Source: Acidovorax sp. MR-S7 (GTDB lineage Bacteria > Pseudomonadota > Gammaproteobacteria > Burkholderiales > Burkholderiaceae_C). From it: a stretch of DNA of 64,000 nucleotides. The translations under genes and the position numbers were made by a program. The stretch spans positions 17,751 to 81,750 of the forward strand of contig NZ_DF238919.1 in assembly GCF_000400995.2 (NCBI RefSeq), given 5' to 3'. How positions within the stretch are numbered: position 1 is the first letter of the stretch; every line of letters begins with the position of its first letter. The notes under the pieces are model-generated. The model was given only the letters and a program-made list of their open reading frames with translations. It had not been told where the DNA came from and ran no database searches. Below are positions 17,228 to 25,658 of the stretch, one piece after another.

Positions 17228-18075
17228 CTTCACAGCCCATCACCCCCGAACTGCGCCAATGGATCATCGACCAGGCGGGCACAGGCATCGCCGCGCCCGC
17301 GCTGATCGACGCCATGTGCAAGGCCGGCTGGAACGAGGACGTGGCTATCCAGGCGGTGGAGCAGGTGCTGCGCAAGCACCTGGACGACGTGGCCGTGCAG
17401 CAGGGCCAGCCGCCCGCCGTGCGCGTGCCCGGGCCGCCGCTGGCCGATTCGCCGCTCTTCATCGGCGTGGGCGACCGCCAGGTCGAGGTGCTCATGGCCA
17501 TGGGCAGCCCGCGCGTGGTGCTGTTCGGCAACCTGCTCTCGCCCGAGGAGTGCGACGCCATCATCGCCGCCGCGCGCCCGCGCATGGCGCGCTCGCTCAC
17601 CGTGGCCACGCGCACCGGCGGCGACGAGGTCAACGACGACCGCACCAGCGACGGCATGTTCTTCCAGCGCGGAGAGAACGACGTGGTGACGCGGCTGGAA
17701 GAGCGCATCGCCCGCCTGGTGGAATGGCCCATCGAGAACGGCGAGGGCCTGCAGGTGCTGCACTACCGCCCCGGCGCCGAATACAAGCCGCACTACGACT
17801 ACTTCGACCCGGCCGAGCCCGGCACAGCCACCATCCTCAAGCGCGGCGGCCAGCGCGTGGCCACGCTGGTCATCTACCTCAACGACCCGGCCCGGGGCGG
17901 CGGCACCACCTTCCCGGACGTGCACATGGAGATCGGGCCGCGCCGCGGCAATGCCGTGTTCTTCAGCTACGAGCGGCCCCACCCCTCCACGCGCACGCTG
18001 CACGGCGGCGCGCCCGTCATCGAGGGCGAGAAGTGGATTGCCACCAAGTGGCTGCGCGAGCGGGAATTCAAGTAA
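17224..18075 (+). CDS. 2OG-Fe(II) oxygenase, prolyl 4-hydroxylase type
   Basis: 283 aa. The iron ligands are His190 and Asp192 ([10 protein letters not shown]) plus His260 ([10 protein letters not shown]), with Lys270 as the 2-oxoglutarate ligand ([10 protein letters not shown]). The region [10 protein letters not shown] and [18 protein letters not shown] are typical of the P4Hc domain. The N-terminal 70 residues look helical and may be a substrate-binding domain. The target protein is unknown. The stop codon TAA at 18073 abuts a dispersed repeat copy. Confidence 0.88.
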   Translation: MTSQPITPELRQWIIDQAGTGIAAPALIDAMCKAGWNEDVAIQAVEQVLRKHLDDVAVQQGQPPAVRVPGPPLADSPLFIGVGDRQVEVLMAMGSPRVVLFGNLLSPEECDAIIAAARPRMARSLTVATRTGGDEVNDDRTSDGMFFQRGENDVVTRLEERIARLVEWPIENGEGLQVLHYRPGAEYKPHYDYFDPAEPGTATILKRGGQRVATLVIYLNDPARGGGTTFPDVHMEIGPRRGNAVFFSYERPHPSTRTLHGGAPVIEGEKWIATKWLREREFK

Positions 18076-18127
18076 AAACGGCCTCCAGCGCCTACCCATC
18101 AAGCGCAAGCAGCTATCCATTCAATAG
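18073..18127 (+). repeat. Dispersed hairpin repeat, copy 6 (forward)
   Basis: It reads aaaaacggcctccagcgcct, acccatcaagcgcaagcagc and tatccattcaatag. It fills the whole gap between the oxygenase stop and queF, ending 6 bp before the queF start, so it forms the queF upstream region. Confidence 0.88.
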
Positions 18128-18133
18128 CACACC

Positions 18134-18979
18134 ATGACCACGCCGGAACAATCCCAGCTCGGCAAGGCGTCCGCCTACGCCGACCAGTACGACGCATCGC
18201 TGCTGTTCCCCCTGCCGCGCCTGCCCAAGCGCGCCGAGATCGGCATCGCGGGCGCGCCGCCCTTCTTCGGCGCGGACCTGTGGACGGCCTACGAGCTGTC
18301 GTGGCTGGGCCCGCGCGGCAAGCCGCAGGTGGCCATCGCCCACGTCACGGTGCCGTGCGAGACGCCCAACATCGTCGAGAGCAAGTCGTTCAAGCTGTAC
18401 CTGAACAGCTTCAACAACACCCGCTTCGCCAGCCTGGAGGACGTACGCGCGCGCATCCGCCAGGACGTGAGCGAGGCCGTCTGGCGCGGCAGCCCCGTCG
18501 CCGGCACCGTGGGCGTGAAGCTGGTCGCGCCCGAGCTGTTCGACCAGGAGCCGATCCACGAGCTGGACGGCCTGCTGCTCGACCGGCTGGACGTGGAGTG
18601 CACGCAGTACACCCCCGCGCCCGAGCTGCTCGCAGCCAACCACGCCGAGGCGCCCGTGACCGAGACGCTGGTGAGTCACCTGCTCAAGAGCAACTGCCTC
18701 GTCACCGGCCAGCCCGACTGGGGCAGCGTGCAGATCGCCTACAGCGGCGCGCAGATCGACCAGGCCGGGCTGCTGCAGTACCTCGTGAGCTTTCGCAACC
18801 ACAACGAATTCCACGAGCAGTGCGTGGAGCGCATCTTCATGGACGTGTGGACGCGCTGCCGCCCCATCAAGCTGGCCGTCTACGCACGCTACACGCGCCG
18901 CGGCGGGCTGGACATCAACCCCTGGCGCACCAGCCACCCGCAGCAACTGCCGCGCAACGTGCGCACGGCGCGGCAGTAA
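18134..18979 (+). CDS. queF: NADPH-dependent preQ0 reductase
   Basis: 281 aa, the long two-domain (YqcD-like) QueF. It reduces 7-cyano-7-deazaguanine to preQ1 for queuosine in tRNA. The nucleophile Cys188 lies in [12 protein letters not shown] with Asp195. The substrate-binding [15 protein letters not shown] and the N-terminal [18 protein letters not shown] (QueF motif) are present. It directly follows a repeat copy. No preQ1 riboswitch is visible. Confidence 0.96.
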   Translation: MTTPEQSQLGKASAYADQYDASLLFPLPRLPKRAEIGIAGAPPFFGADLWTAYELSWLGPRGKPQVAIAHVTVPCETPNIVESKSFKLYLNSFNNTRFASLEDVRARIRQDVSEAVWRGSPVAGTVGVKLVAPELFDQEPIHELDGLLLDRLDVECTQYTPAPELLAANHAEAPVTETLVSHLLKSNCLVTGQPDWGSVQIAYSGAQIDQAGLLQYLVSFRNHNEFHEQCVERIFMDVWTRCRPIKLAVYARYTRRGGLDINPWRTSHPQQLPRNVRTARQ

Positions 18980-18985
18980 CGCTCA

Positions 18986-19477
18986 TCAACGTCGCGGCAC
19001 GCGCGCGAGTTGCGCCAGCGCGCCCAGGCAGGCCTGGGCGACCTCCTCGCCCTTCTTGACGAAATGCGCGCGGAAGAAGGCGCGGTGCTCCTCGTGCTCA
19101 TGGAAGTCGTGCGGCGTGAGCACGGCGGAAAACACCGGCACGCCGTCGTCGAGCTGCACGCGCATCAGCCCGTCGATCACCGCGCCGGCCACGAACTCGT
19201 GGCGGTAGATGCCGCCGTTGACCACCAGCGCGCAGGCGACGATGGCGTCGTACTGCCCGCTGCGCGCCAGCGACTGCGCAAGCAGCGGGATCTCGAACGC
19301 GCCCGGCACGTCGAAATGGGTCACATGGTCGGCAGGCACGCCGCGCGCGGCCCAGGTGGCCACGGCGGCGTCGCGCGCCTGGTGGACGATGTCGGCATGC
19401 CAGAGCGCGCAGATCAGCGCGATGCGCGGCGATGCCGTGGAAGGAACGGAAGAAGAAGTTTCAGTCATCTGATTCAT
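18986..19477 (-). CDS. ribH: Lumazine synthase, type II
   Basis: 163 aa from the ATG at 19477 (a second ATG at 19468 is possible). It condenses ribityl-aminouracil and dihydroxybutanone phosphate in riboflavin synthesis. [51 protein letters not shown] and [12 protein letters not shown] match the decameric RibH2 type known from Brucella rather than the icosahedral type. An FMN riboswitch lies just upstream (19571-19729), so expression should fall when flavin is plentiful. It ends convergently 6 bp from queF. Confidence 0.92.
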   Translation of the reverse strand: MNQMTETSSSVPSTASPRIALICALWHADIVHQARDAAVATWAARGVPADHVTHFDVPGAFEIPLLAQSLARSGQYDAIVACALVVNGGIYRHEFVAGAVIDGLMRVQLDDGVPVFSAVLTPHDFHEHEEHRAFFRAHFVKKGEEVAQACLGALAQLARVPRR

Positions 19478-19525
19478 GGTGAGTTCCAGACAAGGGACAT
19501 GAACCAGGGCGCGCACGCGAAGCCA

Positions 19526-19559
19526 TGCCCCCGGCGCGCGGTCAGGCACGCCGGGGGCA
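19526..19559 (-). promoter_or_regulatory. Hairpin of the riboswitch expression platform
   Basis: An 11-bp GC-rich stem TGCCCCCGGCG / CGCCGGGGGCA with a 12-nt loop lies between the FMN aptamer and the lumazine synthase start. No T-run follows, so it may act through translation or Rho rather than as a simple intrinsic terminator (inference). Confidence 0.5.
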
Positions 19560-19570
19560 CGGCACTCGCG

Positions 19571-19729
19571 CTCTCTTTCATCCGGACTGTGACCGTCGGC
19601 CCTGGCATCGCACCAGGTCTGCTGACCCCCGGCGGCCATCCACAAGACGGCACCGGGGCGCTCGCGGGCTCGCGCGGGTCGCCCCGCGCCTACCGCCGGT
19701 GGGGAATTCCGCCCCGCCCTGAGAACGCT
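19571..19729 (-). promoter_or_regulatory. FMN riboswitch (RFN element)
   Basis: On the minus strand the conserved RFN blocks appear in order: GTTCTCAGGGCGGGGCG, AATTCCCCACCGGCGGTA, a variable GC stem (GCCCGCGAG), GGTCAGCAGACCTGGTG, GATGCCAGGGCCGACGGTC and ACAGTCCGGATGAAAGAGA. Both ends pair as in known aptamers. It controls the downstream ribH. Confidence 0.95.
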
Positions 19730-19898
19730 TGCCGGCACCGCGAACGAAGCGATGCGGCGCCGGCCCGCGCATTGTAGAAGGCACCGGCACGGCCCACGGA
19801 TCCATCGGGTTTTTATGCCGACCTCCAACAAATAAAATAATTTACGAATGGATCACGGCTTCCTACAGTCGCGGCTTCTTTCACCCAGGAGCCTGCCC

Positions 19899-20306
19899 AT
19901 GCACACCGCCACCATGCCCTACCCCATCGACCACGTGCTGAACGCCTTCGCCGCCGGCGACGTGCCGACGCTGCTCGCGCACATCGACGATGGCGTGGAC
20001 TTCCGCATCGACCACTACCGCGACACGGCCGACGTCTCGTGGCAGCAAGCGAAAGACAAAGCCGGCCTGCTGGCCGTGCTGCAGCGCCTGGCGGCGGAAG
20101 TCTTCCCGCGCGGCACGCAGATCGTGCAGACCGAGAGCCAGGCGCTGGGCGATGACTGGGTGCTCACGCGCTTCCACCAGCGCTTCTTCTATGCCGTGCA
20201 GCAGCGCGAGGTGGAGAGCGTGACCTGGATCGTGAGCCACTCCGTCCAGGGCCGGCTGGACTACTTCCGCGAAACCGTCACCACCATCGCGCCCACGGGC
20301 GCCTGA
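19899..20306 (+). CDS. NTF2-like (SnoaL-type) domain protein
   Basis: 135 aa from the ATG at 19899, which has an AGGAG site 8 bp upstream; an earlier ATG at 19848 lacks one. DHVLNAFAAGDVPTLLAHIDDGVDFRIDHY is the typical N-terminal helix-strand of NTF2/SnoaL folds, and the fold continues with DWVLTRFHQRFFYAV and VTWIVSHSVQGRLDYFRE. Such proteins can be isomerases, hydrolases or ligand-binding proteins, and no catalytic set can be named. It is upstream of a LysR gene by 13 bp. The AT-rich stretch at 19828-19850 is a likely promoter. Confidence 0.7.
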   Translation: MHTATMPYPIDHVLNAFAAGDVPTLLAHIDDGVDFRIDHYRDTADVSWQQAKDKAGLLAVLQRLAAEVFPRGTQIVQTESQALGDDWVLTRFHQRFFYAVQQREVESVTWIVSHSVQGRLDYFRETVTTIAPTGA

Positions 20307-20319
20307 TTCCCCGCACACC

Positions 20320-21186
20320 ATGCTGTTCGACCTGCGCGCCCTGGGCTACTTCGTCGCCGCCTACGAGGAAGGCGGCGTCACCGCCGCTGCACGCCGCTGC
20401 CATGTGGCGCAGCCCTCGATCAGCATGGCCATCAAGGGGCTGGAAGACGTGCTGGGCAGCCCGCTGTTCCAGCGCAGCCGCGCGGGCCTGGCGCCCACGC
20501 CCGCGGGCGAGCGGCTCTATCCGCGCGCCTGCAGCCTGCTGGCGCAGGCCGGTGCGATGGTGCGCGACTTCCGCGAGGCGCCGCGCGAGGTGCTGGCCCT
20601 CCACCTGCCCGACGACGTGTTGCTGCGCAGCGCGGCGCCGCTGCTCTCCTGGATCGATGCGCACTGGCCCGCCGCGCTGATCCGCCTGACCGCCACGCCC
20701 GGCGAGGCGCGGCTGCGCCTCGTGGCCGACCACTGCAAGCCCGAGGGCGATCTGTTCGAGAGCGTGGCGCGCGAACCCTACGTGATGCTCGTGCCCGAGA
20801 GGCACCCACTGCGCTTCAAGGCCCGCTTCGCCCTCGCCGACCTGCAGGGCCTGCCCCTGATCGAGCGGCCCTACTGCCCGCTGCACGAGCGCTTCGCCCG
20901 GCTGCTGGCGCAGCAGGGCATCACCTTCGAGGTGCGGGCCAGCGCCGCGCGCGAGGAAGCCCTGCTGCAGATGGTGGAGCTGGGCCTGGGCCTGGCCGTG
21001 GTGCCGCAGTCGCACGCGGCCCATGCGCCGCGCTGCATCGCCCGGCCGCTGGATGCGGCCCTGCCCTTCGCCCGCCACCTGGGCCTGGCCTGCGCGCCGG
21101 ACGACGCCGCGCTCGTGCCGGCGCTGCCCCTGATGGCCGCCGCACTGCAGGGCCAGCCTGCCCCGGCGATGGCAGGCCGCGCCTAG
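20320..21186 (+). CDS. LysR-family transcriptional regulator
   Basis: 288 aa. The winged helix-turn-helix lies at residues 6-65 (YFVAAYEEGGVTAAARRCHV, AQPSISMAIKGLEDVLGSPL), followed by a periplasmic-binding-like effector domain. The TAG stop (21184-21186) uses the first base of the adjacent IS element. Reconstructing the site without the IS gives TAA at the same codon, so the protein length is unchanged. It converges with the amidohydrolase gene on the far side of the IS. The target is unknown. Confidence 0.92.
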   Translation: MLFDLRALGYFVAAYEEGGVTAAARRCHVAQPSISMAIKGLEDVLGSPLFQRSRAGLAPTPAGERLYPRACSLLAQAGAMVRDFREAPREVLALHLPDDVLLRSAAPLLSWIDAHWPAALIRLTATPGEARLRLVADHCKPEGDLFESVAREPYVMLVPERHPLRFKARFALADLQGLPLIERPYCPLHERFARLLAQQGITFEVRASAAREEALLQMVELGLGLAVVPQSHAAHAPRCIARPLDAALPFARHLGLACAPDDAALVPALPLMAAALQGQPAPAMAGRA

Positions 21187-22051
21187 AGCGTGTTATGAAC
21201 TCACCCCCGCGCCCAAGGCAGGCAACGCCTTTGGCAGCATGAGGATCACGAAGATCAGGAAATGCAATCCGGCGAGCACTTCGGGCAATCTTTCATAGTC
21301 GCGGCTGAGCCTTCTGAATCGCGCCAGCCAGCCAAAGCTGCGCTCGACCACCCAGCGCCTGGGCAGCAGCACAAAGCCCTTCCTGGCCTCGGGCAGCTTG
21401 ACAATTTGCAGATCAATGCCGTGCTCGCTGGCCTGCCGGTTGGGCTCTTCGCCCGTGTAGCCCTGGTCGGCCCAGGCCAGTCTCACCGTCTCGCCTGTCG
21501 CTTCCTGCACCGCCTCGCACAACGGCGCCACTTGCGCTCGCTCCTGTTCATTGGCTGGTGTGATATGGACGGCCAGCAAATGCCCCAGCGTATCGACGGC
21601 CATGTGCACTTTCGAGCCGTTGCGCCGCTTGTAACCATCGTAGCCAGCACGCGGACCACTCTCACAGCTCGATTGCAAGGTGCGTCCATCCAAGACTGCC
21701 GCACTGGGCTGGCCCTGGCGTCCTTGCGCCACGCGAATGACCGAGCGAAGGTCGTTGGCCATTGCCTCAAAGCATCCTGCTTGCAACCAGCGGCGTGTTT
21801 GCTGATAGACCGCCTCCCACGGCGGGAAGTCCCCAGGCAGCATGCGCCAGGGCGCACCCGCACGGGCCATCCAGCGCAAGGCATTGAACACTTCGCGCAG
21901 TTCGTGCTGGCGTTGCGCTGCCTTCTCGTCGATCAGTGCCAGGTACGGCGCCGCGAAGCCCCACTCCTCATCCGTGACATCCGTGGGGTACTGCTTGCGC
22001 CTTGCCATGCGGCGAATCTACCGCACGCGCTATCAAGTTCATAACACGCTC
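21186..22051 (-). mobile_element. IS5-family insertion sequence, complete
   Basis: 866 bp. Perfect 16-bp terminal inverted repeats GAGCGTGTTATGAACT lie at 21186-21201 and, inverted, at 22036-22051. They are flanked on both sides by a TA duplication (21184-21185 and 22052-22053), and the pre-insertion target is CTAA. One intact DDE transposase fills it. A TA duplication suggests the IS427-like group (inference). The element looks recent and functional. Confidence 0.93.
21193..22008 (-). CDS. IS5-family DDE transposase
   Basis: 271 aa, intact in one frame. The catalytic triad is Asp107 (AAVLDGRTLQ), Asp181 (AWADQGYTGE) and Glu222 (RRWVVERSFGWLARFRR). The N-terminal YPTDVTDEEWGFAAPYL and the WRMLPGDFPPW segment (residues 54-64) are typical of the DUF4096-type N domain of IS5 relatives. 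The TAA stop lies inside the left inverted repeat. Codon usage is less GC-biased than that of the neighbours, fitting a mobile gene. Confidence 0.95.
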   Translation of the reverse strand: MARRKQYPTDVTDEEWGFAAPYLALIDEKAAQRQHELREVFNALRWMARAGAPWRMLPGDFPPWEAVYQQTRRWLQAGCFEAMANDLRSVIRVAQGRQGQPSAAVLDGRTLQSSCESGPRAGYDGYKRRNGSKVHMAVDTLGHLLAVHITPANEQERAQVAPLCEAVQEATGETVRLAWADQGYTGEEPNRQASEHGIDLQIVKLPEARKGFVLLPRRWVVERSFGWLARFRRLSRDYERLPEVLAGLHFLIFVILMLPKALPALGAGVSS

Positions 22052-22875
22052 TAAGGGCCGAAGCCGTAGAGCGCGGCCGGGTTGCCTTGCAGCACCCGGT
22101 CGGCCAGCGCCTGCGTGTCGCACCACGCCAGCGCGCCGTGGAGCAGCGCGGCATCATGGGGCATCGGCACCTCGCCCGCCGTGGCAGCGGGGTGCGGCCA
22201 GTCGGAGCCCCACAGCATGCGCTCGGGCGCCTGCGCCAGCAGCCAGTGCGCCGCGTCCTGCATGTCGCCGTAGCCGGGCGGTCCCGCGCGGCTGTCCAGG
22301 TACGGCGCCGAGAGCTTGACCCAGAGCCGTCCGCCGTCCAGCAGGCGCCGCAGCGTGGCCAGCGCCCGCGCATCCGCCTGCGGCGGCACGCGCGCCAGAT
22401 GGTCGAGGACGGTGGGCACAGGCAGCCCCTCCAGCCAGGGCGCCAGGTCTTCGAGCGCGGACAGGCCGCAGTGCAGCTGCAGGTGCCAGCCCAGCGGCCG
22501 TGCGCGCTGCAGCAGCCGCGCCCAGGCGGACAGGTCGGGCGCCGCCCCGCGCGCGAGGTTCAGGCGCACGCCGCGCGCGCCCTGCGCGTGCAGCCGCCCA
22601 AGCTCCGCCTCGTCCGCGCCGGGCTCCACGACGACGACGGCGCGCGCTGCCTGCGGCCCCAGGCGGGCCACGGCGTCGAGCGTGCAGCGGTTGTCGGTGC
22701 CGTAGCTGGAGGGCTGCACCACCACCACCCGCGCCAGGCCCAGCCGCTGCTGCACCTGCCGGTAGTCCTGCACGGTGGCCGGCGGCGGGCGCAGGTGCGC
22801 CTGCGGGGCGAATGCGAAGCGCCCGTCGAACACGTGCATGTGGCTGTCGCATGCGAGCGGCGGCAGTGCGGGCAT
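22051..22875 (-). CDS. Amidohydrolase-2 family (LigI-like) hydrolase
   Basis: 274 aa TIM-barrel metal hydrolase. The N-terminal ACDSHMHVFDGRF (HxH-type pair), VVVQPSSYGTDN, HCGLSALEDLAPWL and MLWGSDWPHPA segments match the 2-pyrone-4,6-dicarboxylate lactonase subgroup. The substrate is probably a lactone or dicarboxylate, not proven. It is the last gene of the cluster with Bug receptor, dehydrogenase and RraA-like genes. Its TAG stop includes the terminal base of the IS; the reconstructed original also reads TAG. Confidence 0.85.
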   Translation of the reverse strand: MPALPPLACDSHMHVFDGRFAFAPQAHLRPPPATVQDYRQVQQRLGLARVVVVQPSSYGTDNRCTLDAVARLGPQAARAVVVVEPGADEAELGRLHAQGARGVRLNLARGAAPDLSAWARLLQRARPLGWHLQLHCGLSALEDLAPWLEGLPVPTVLDHLARVPPQADARALATLRRLLDGGRLWVKLSAPYLDSRAGPPGYGDMQDAAHWLLAQAPERMLWGSDWPHPAATAGEVPMPHDAALLHGALAWCDTQALADRVLQGNPAALYGFGP

Positions 22876-22876
22876 G

Positions 22877-23863
22877 TCAGTCTTGCGCGATGCCCGCGGT
22901 GCGGATCACCTCGCTCCAGCGGCGCGCCTCATCGGCCACATAGCGCGCGAAAGCGGGCTGGTCCATGGCGATGCGCTCGGAGCCCTGCGCGGCCAGGCGC
23001 TGCTGCACGTCGGCGTCCTGCAGCGCCTCGCCGAGCGCCTTCACGAGCTTCTGCTCCACGTCGCGCGGCAGCCCGGCCGGAGCGAACAGGCCGGTGTACA
23101 CGGCCACGTCCACGCCCTCGACGCCCTGCTCGCGCAACGTGGGCACGTCGGGCAGCACGGGCGAGCGCTGGGCGCCGGTCTGCGCCACGGCGCGCAGGCG
23201 CCCGTCCTTGATGAACGGGGCCGAGGAACTGAGCTGGTCCACCATCGCGTCGAGCTGGCTGCCCAGCAGGTCCGACAGCGCCGGGCCCGCACCCTTGTAG
23301 GGGATGTGGGTGGCTTTCAGGCCGGTCTTCTGCTTGAGCAGCTCGGTGGTCAGGTGGTTGAGCGAGCCGGTGCCGGGCGAGCCCATGCTGAAGCCCTGCG
23401 GCTGCGCGCGGCTTTGCTCCACGAGCTGCTGGTACGTGCGGGCCGTGGTCTTGGGCGCCACCACGACCACCGACGGCGTGGTGCTGATGCCGCCGATCGC
23501 GGTAAAGCTCTTGACCGGGTCGTAGGCCGCGGCCTTGAGCATCGCGGGCGCCGTCGCGTTGGTGGCCGTGCTGCCGACCATCAGCGTGTAGCCGTCGGGC
23601 TTGGCGCGCGCCACCAGCGTGCTGCCGATGGTTCCGCCACCGCCCGCGCGGTTGTCGATGACCACGGGCTGCCCCAGCGCCTTGCTGAGCGCGGGGCCGA
23701 TGGCGCGCGCCGTGGCGTCCACGTTGCCGCCGGGCGCGAAGGCCACGACGATGGTGATGGGCCGTTCGGGATAGCCTGCAGCGCTGGCCGTGCCTGCCAG
23801 CAGGGCCGTTGCGGCCAGCACGGCGAGCGAGCGCCGGGTGAAGGAAGTGCGAAGGAATGCCAT
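22877..23863 (-). CDS. Bug-family periplasmic receptor (TTT system)
   Basis: 328 aa. The signal peptide covers about residues 1-28 (AVLAATALLAGTASA). The receptor has the Bug pattern: YPERPITIVVAFAPGGNVD, VVIDNRAGGGGTIGS, FSMGSPGTGSLNHLT and LPDVPTLREQGVEG. Such proteins bind carboxylates for tripartite tricarboxylate transporters or for sensing. No TctA/TctB membrane genes are in the window. One base separates it from the amidohydrolase stop, so they are co-transcribed. Confidence 0.92.
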   Translation of the reverse strand: MAFLRTSFTRRSLAVLAATALLAGTASAAGYPERPITIVVAFAPGGNVDATARAIGPALSKALGQPVVIDNRAGGGGTIGSTLVARAKPDGYTLMVGSTATNATAPAMLKAAAYDPVKSFTAIGGISTTPSVVVVAPKTTARTYQQLVEQSRAQPQGFSMGSPGTGSLNHLTTELLKQKTGLKATHIPYKGAGPALSDLLGSQLDAMVDQLSSSAPFIKDGRLRAVAQTGAQRSPVLPDVPTLREQGVEGVDVAVYTGLFAPAGLPRDVEQKLVKALGEALQDADVQQRLAAQGSERIAMDQPAFARYVADEARRWSEVIRTAGIAQD

Positions 23864-23901
23864 GGCGAAGGTCTCCTGGGTTTTATAGAGAAAAGCCCGG
23901 C

Positions 23902-24795
23902 TCAGTTGCCGAGCGTGAAGATGTCGTGGAAGTCGCGCGGCGCCACGCCCTTGAAGTGGGCCTTGTAGCCAGCGGCGGCGATCTTCAGCAGCTTGTCGCG
24001 CGTGGCGAGCGACATGGTGTCGTCCACGCCCGCGGCGCGCAGCGTGGCGACCACCTCGTCCATCTCGTGCGCGCGGCGCTCAGCATGGATCACACCGCGC
24101 GCGATCAGGCCGTTGGCGACTTCGAGGAACGGCCCGGCCGCGAAGGTCTCGGCGATCGAGTCGAGCAGGTCGTCCTCCAGCCCGTATTCGTGGCCCGCGA
24201 GCACCGTCTCCAGCAGCAGCGCGACGACGCCCTTCATGAAGATGCTGCGCAGCATCTTGGAGGCCGATGCCTTGCCCGCCGCGCCCTCCAGCACGGTGAG
24301 CTGCATGCCGAAGGGCCGCAGCACGTCCGCGAAGCGCTGCGCGCCCTCGCCGCACACGAGCGTGGGCACCTTGTGGCCGAGGCCCGGCACGGTGCCCATG
24401 ATGGCGCCGTCCATGAACGCGGCGCCCGTGGGCGCGACGATGGCGGCGGCCTCGATCTTGGTCTGCGGCCCGGCCGAATTGAGGTCGGCATAGACCTGCC
24501 CCGGCCGCAGCCACGCCGCGCTCTCGCGCGCCAGCGGCACGGCCAGGTTGGCGCTGACGGCGGAGACGACGATGTCGCAGCCCTCGACCAGCGCCTGCAG
24601 GCTCGGCGCCAGCGTGACCGAGGCCTCGCCCGCGCGCTGCGCCACGAGGTCGGACTGCGGCGGCACGTTCCAGAACTTGTCGTAGGCGCGGATGCCGCGC
24701 AGGCCCTCGCCATGCAGGCCGCGCGCGATGTGGAAGGCGGCCTCGCCCAGGCCGATGAAGCCGAGCACGGGCATGTTGTCGTTGCGCGCGGTCAT
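23902..24795 (-). CDS. NAD(P)-binding dehydrogenase with DUF1932 domain
   Basis: 297 aa from the ATG at 24795 (TGATG overlap with the RraA-like gene). A Rossmann domain of the 6-phosphogluconate/3-hydroxyisobutyrate dehydrogenase family begins VLGFIGLGEAAFHIARGL. LNSAGPQTK holds the substrate-loop position. The C-terminal helical domain (SKMLRSIFMKGVVALLLE) is DUF1932-like. It probably oxidises a 2-hydroxy or 3-hydroxy acid. It is part of the rraA-bug-amidohydrolase cluster. Confidence 0.82.
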   Translation of the reverse strand: MTARNDNMPVLGFIGLGEAAFHIARGLHGEGLRGIRAYDKFWNVPPQSDLVAQRAGEASVTLAPSLQALVEGCDIVVSAVSANLAVPLARESAAWLRPGQVYADLNSAGPQTKIEAAAIVAPTGAAFMDGAIMGTVPGLGHKVPTLVCGEGAQRFADVLRPFGMQLTVLEGAAGKASASKMLRSIFMKGVVALLLETVLAGHEYGLEDDLLDSIAETFAAGPFLEVANGLIARGVIHAERRAHEMDEVVATLRAAGVDDTMSLATRDKLLKIAAAGYKAHFKGVAPRDFHDIFTLGN

Positions 24796-25502
24796 CAGCG
24801 GCCCTCCACGTCGGCGTAGGCCGCGTCGATGATCTCGCAGCCCATCGTGCGCAGCACCGCTTCGCTGTAGCCCGAGCGATCCCAGGTGCCGGCGTTGATG
24901 GCCTCGCGCGTGGCGATCTCCTTTTGCAGCTTGGCGCGGGCCTTGCCCAGCACCGCTTGCGCATCGCGCGGCGCGATCACCAGCACGCCGTCCTGGTCGC
25001 CCACGACGATGTCGCCGGGGTGCACCACCACGCCGCCGCAGGAGATCGGCACGTTGATCTCGCCGGGCCCGCTCTTGTGCGGCCCGCGCGGGTTGATGCC
25101 GCGCGAGTACACGGGGAACGCCATCGCTCCGATGGATTCGAGGTCGCGCACCGCGCCGTCGATCACCACGCCCGCGACGCCGCGGCGCGCGGCCCACATC
25201 ATCATGTTCTCGCCGGTCAGCGCGTTCGCCTGGTCGCCCTGGTCCTCCACGACGATCACGTCGCCGGGCTCGGCCATGTCGATCGCGCGGTGCAGCATCA
25301 GGTTGCAGCCGGGGCGGGCGCGCACGGTGAAGGCCGTGCCCAGCAGCGGCGCCTTGTTCAACGGGCGGATGCCCGTATCCATGCAGAACATGCGCCCCAT
25401 CTCGTCGGCGATGTTGGCGACGGGCAGGCCCCGAAAGCCCTGCACCAGGTCGGGCGCGGGGCGGTGGATGCGTTGGAAGATACGAAAGCCGATATTGGGC
25501 AT
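24795..25502 (-). CDS. RraA-family aldolase-like protein
   Basis: 235 aa from the ATG at 25502. Family members include 4-hydroxy-4-methyl-2-oxoglutarate/4-carboxy-4-hydroxy-2-oxoadipate aldolases and oxaloacetate decarboxylases, as well as the RNase E inhibitor RraA. GENMMMWAARRGVAGVVIDG and AVRDLESIGAMAFPVYSRG carry the family R-D pair (VIDGAVRD). Its operon mates suggest a C-C lyase of a dicarboxylate pathway rather than RNase regulation. It is the first gene after a 27-bp palindrome. Confidence 0.85.
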   Translation of the reverse strand: MPNIGFRIFQRIHRPAPDLVQGFRGLPVANIADEMGRMFCMDTGIRPLNKAPLLGTAFTVRARPGCNLMLHRAIDMAEPGDVIVVEDQGDQANALTGENMMMWAARRGVAGVVIDGAVRDLESIGAMAFPVYSRGINPRGPHKSGPGEINVPISCGGVVVHPGDIVVGDQDGVLVIAPRDAQAVLGKARAKLQKEIATREAINAGTWDRSGYSEAVLRTMGCEIIDAAYADVEGR

Positions 25503-25623
25503 GGCGTGGACCGTGAAGGGTGGAACAACGCACGTCAGGCCTGCCGTTCCCCGGCAACCCTTGCAGCGCGACTGGGGGAATCGTAGGTTTTGCTGCCCGA
25601 ACGATGGCCGCGTTTTCGTTGTC

Positions 25624-25650
25624 CGATCCACCAAGGAATTTGGTGGATCG
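25624..25650. promoter_or_regulatory. 27-bp perfect palindrome upstream of rraA-like operon
   Basis: CGATCCACCAA, a GGAAT spacer, then TTGGTGGATCG: 11-bp perfect arms. It lies 122 bp before the rraA-like start and 9 bp after the LysR stop. No T-run follows on the minus strand, so an operator is more likely than a terminator. The flanking sequence is relatively AT-rich. Confidence 0.6.
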
Positions 25651-25658
25651 TGCAGCCT

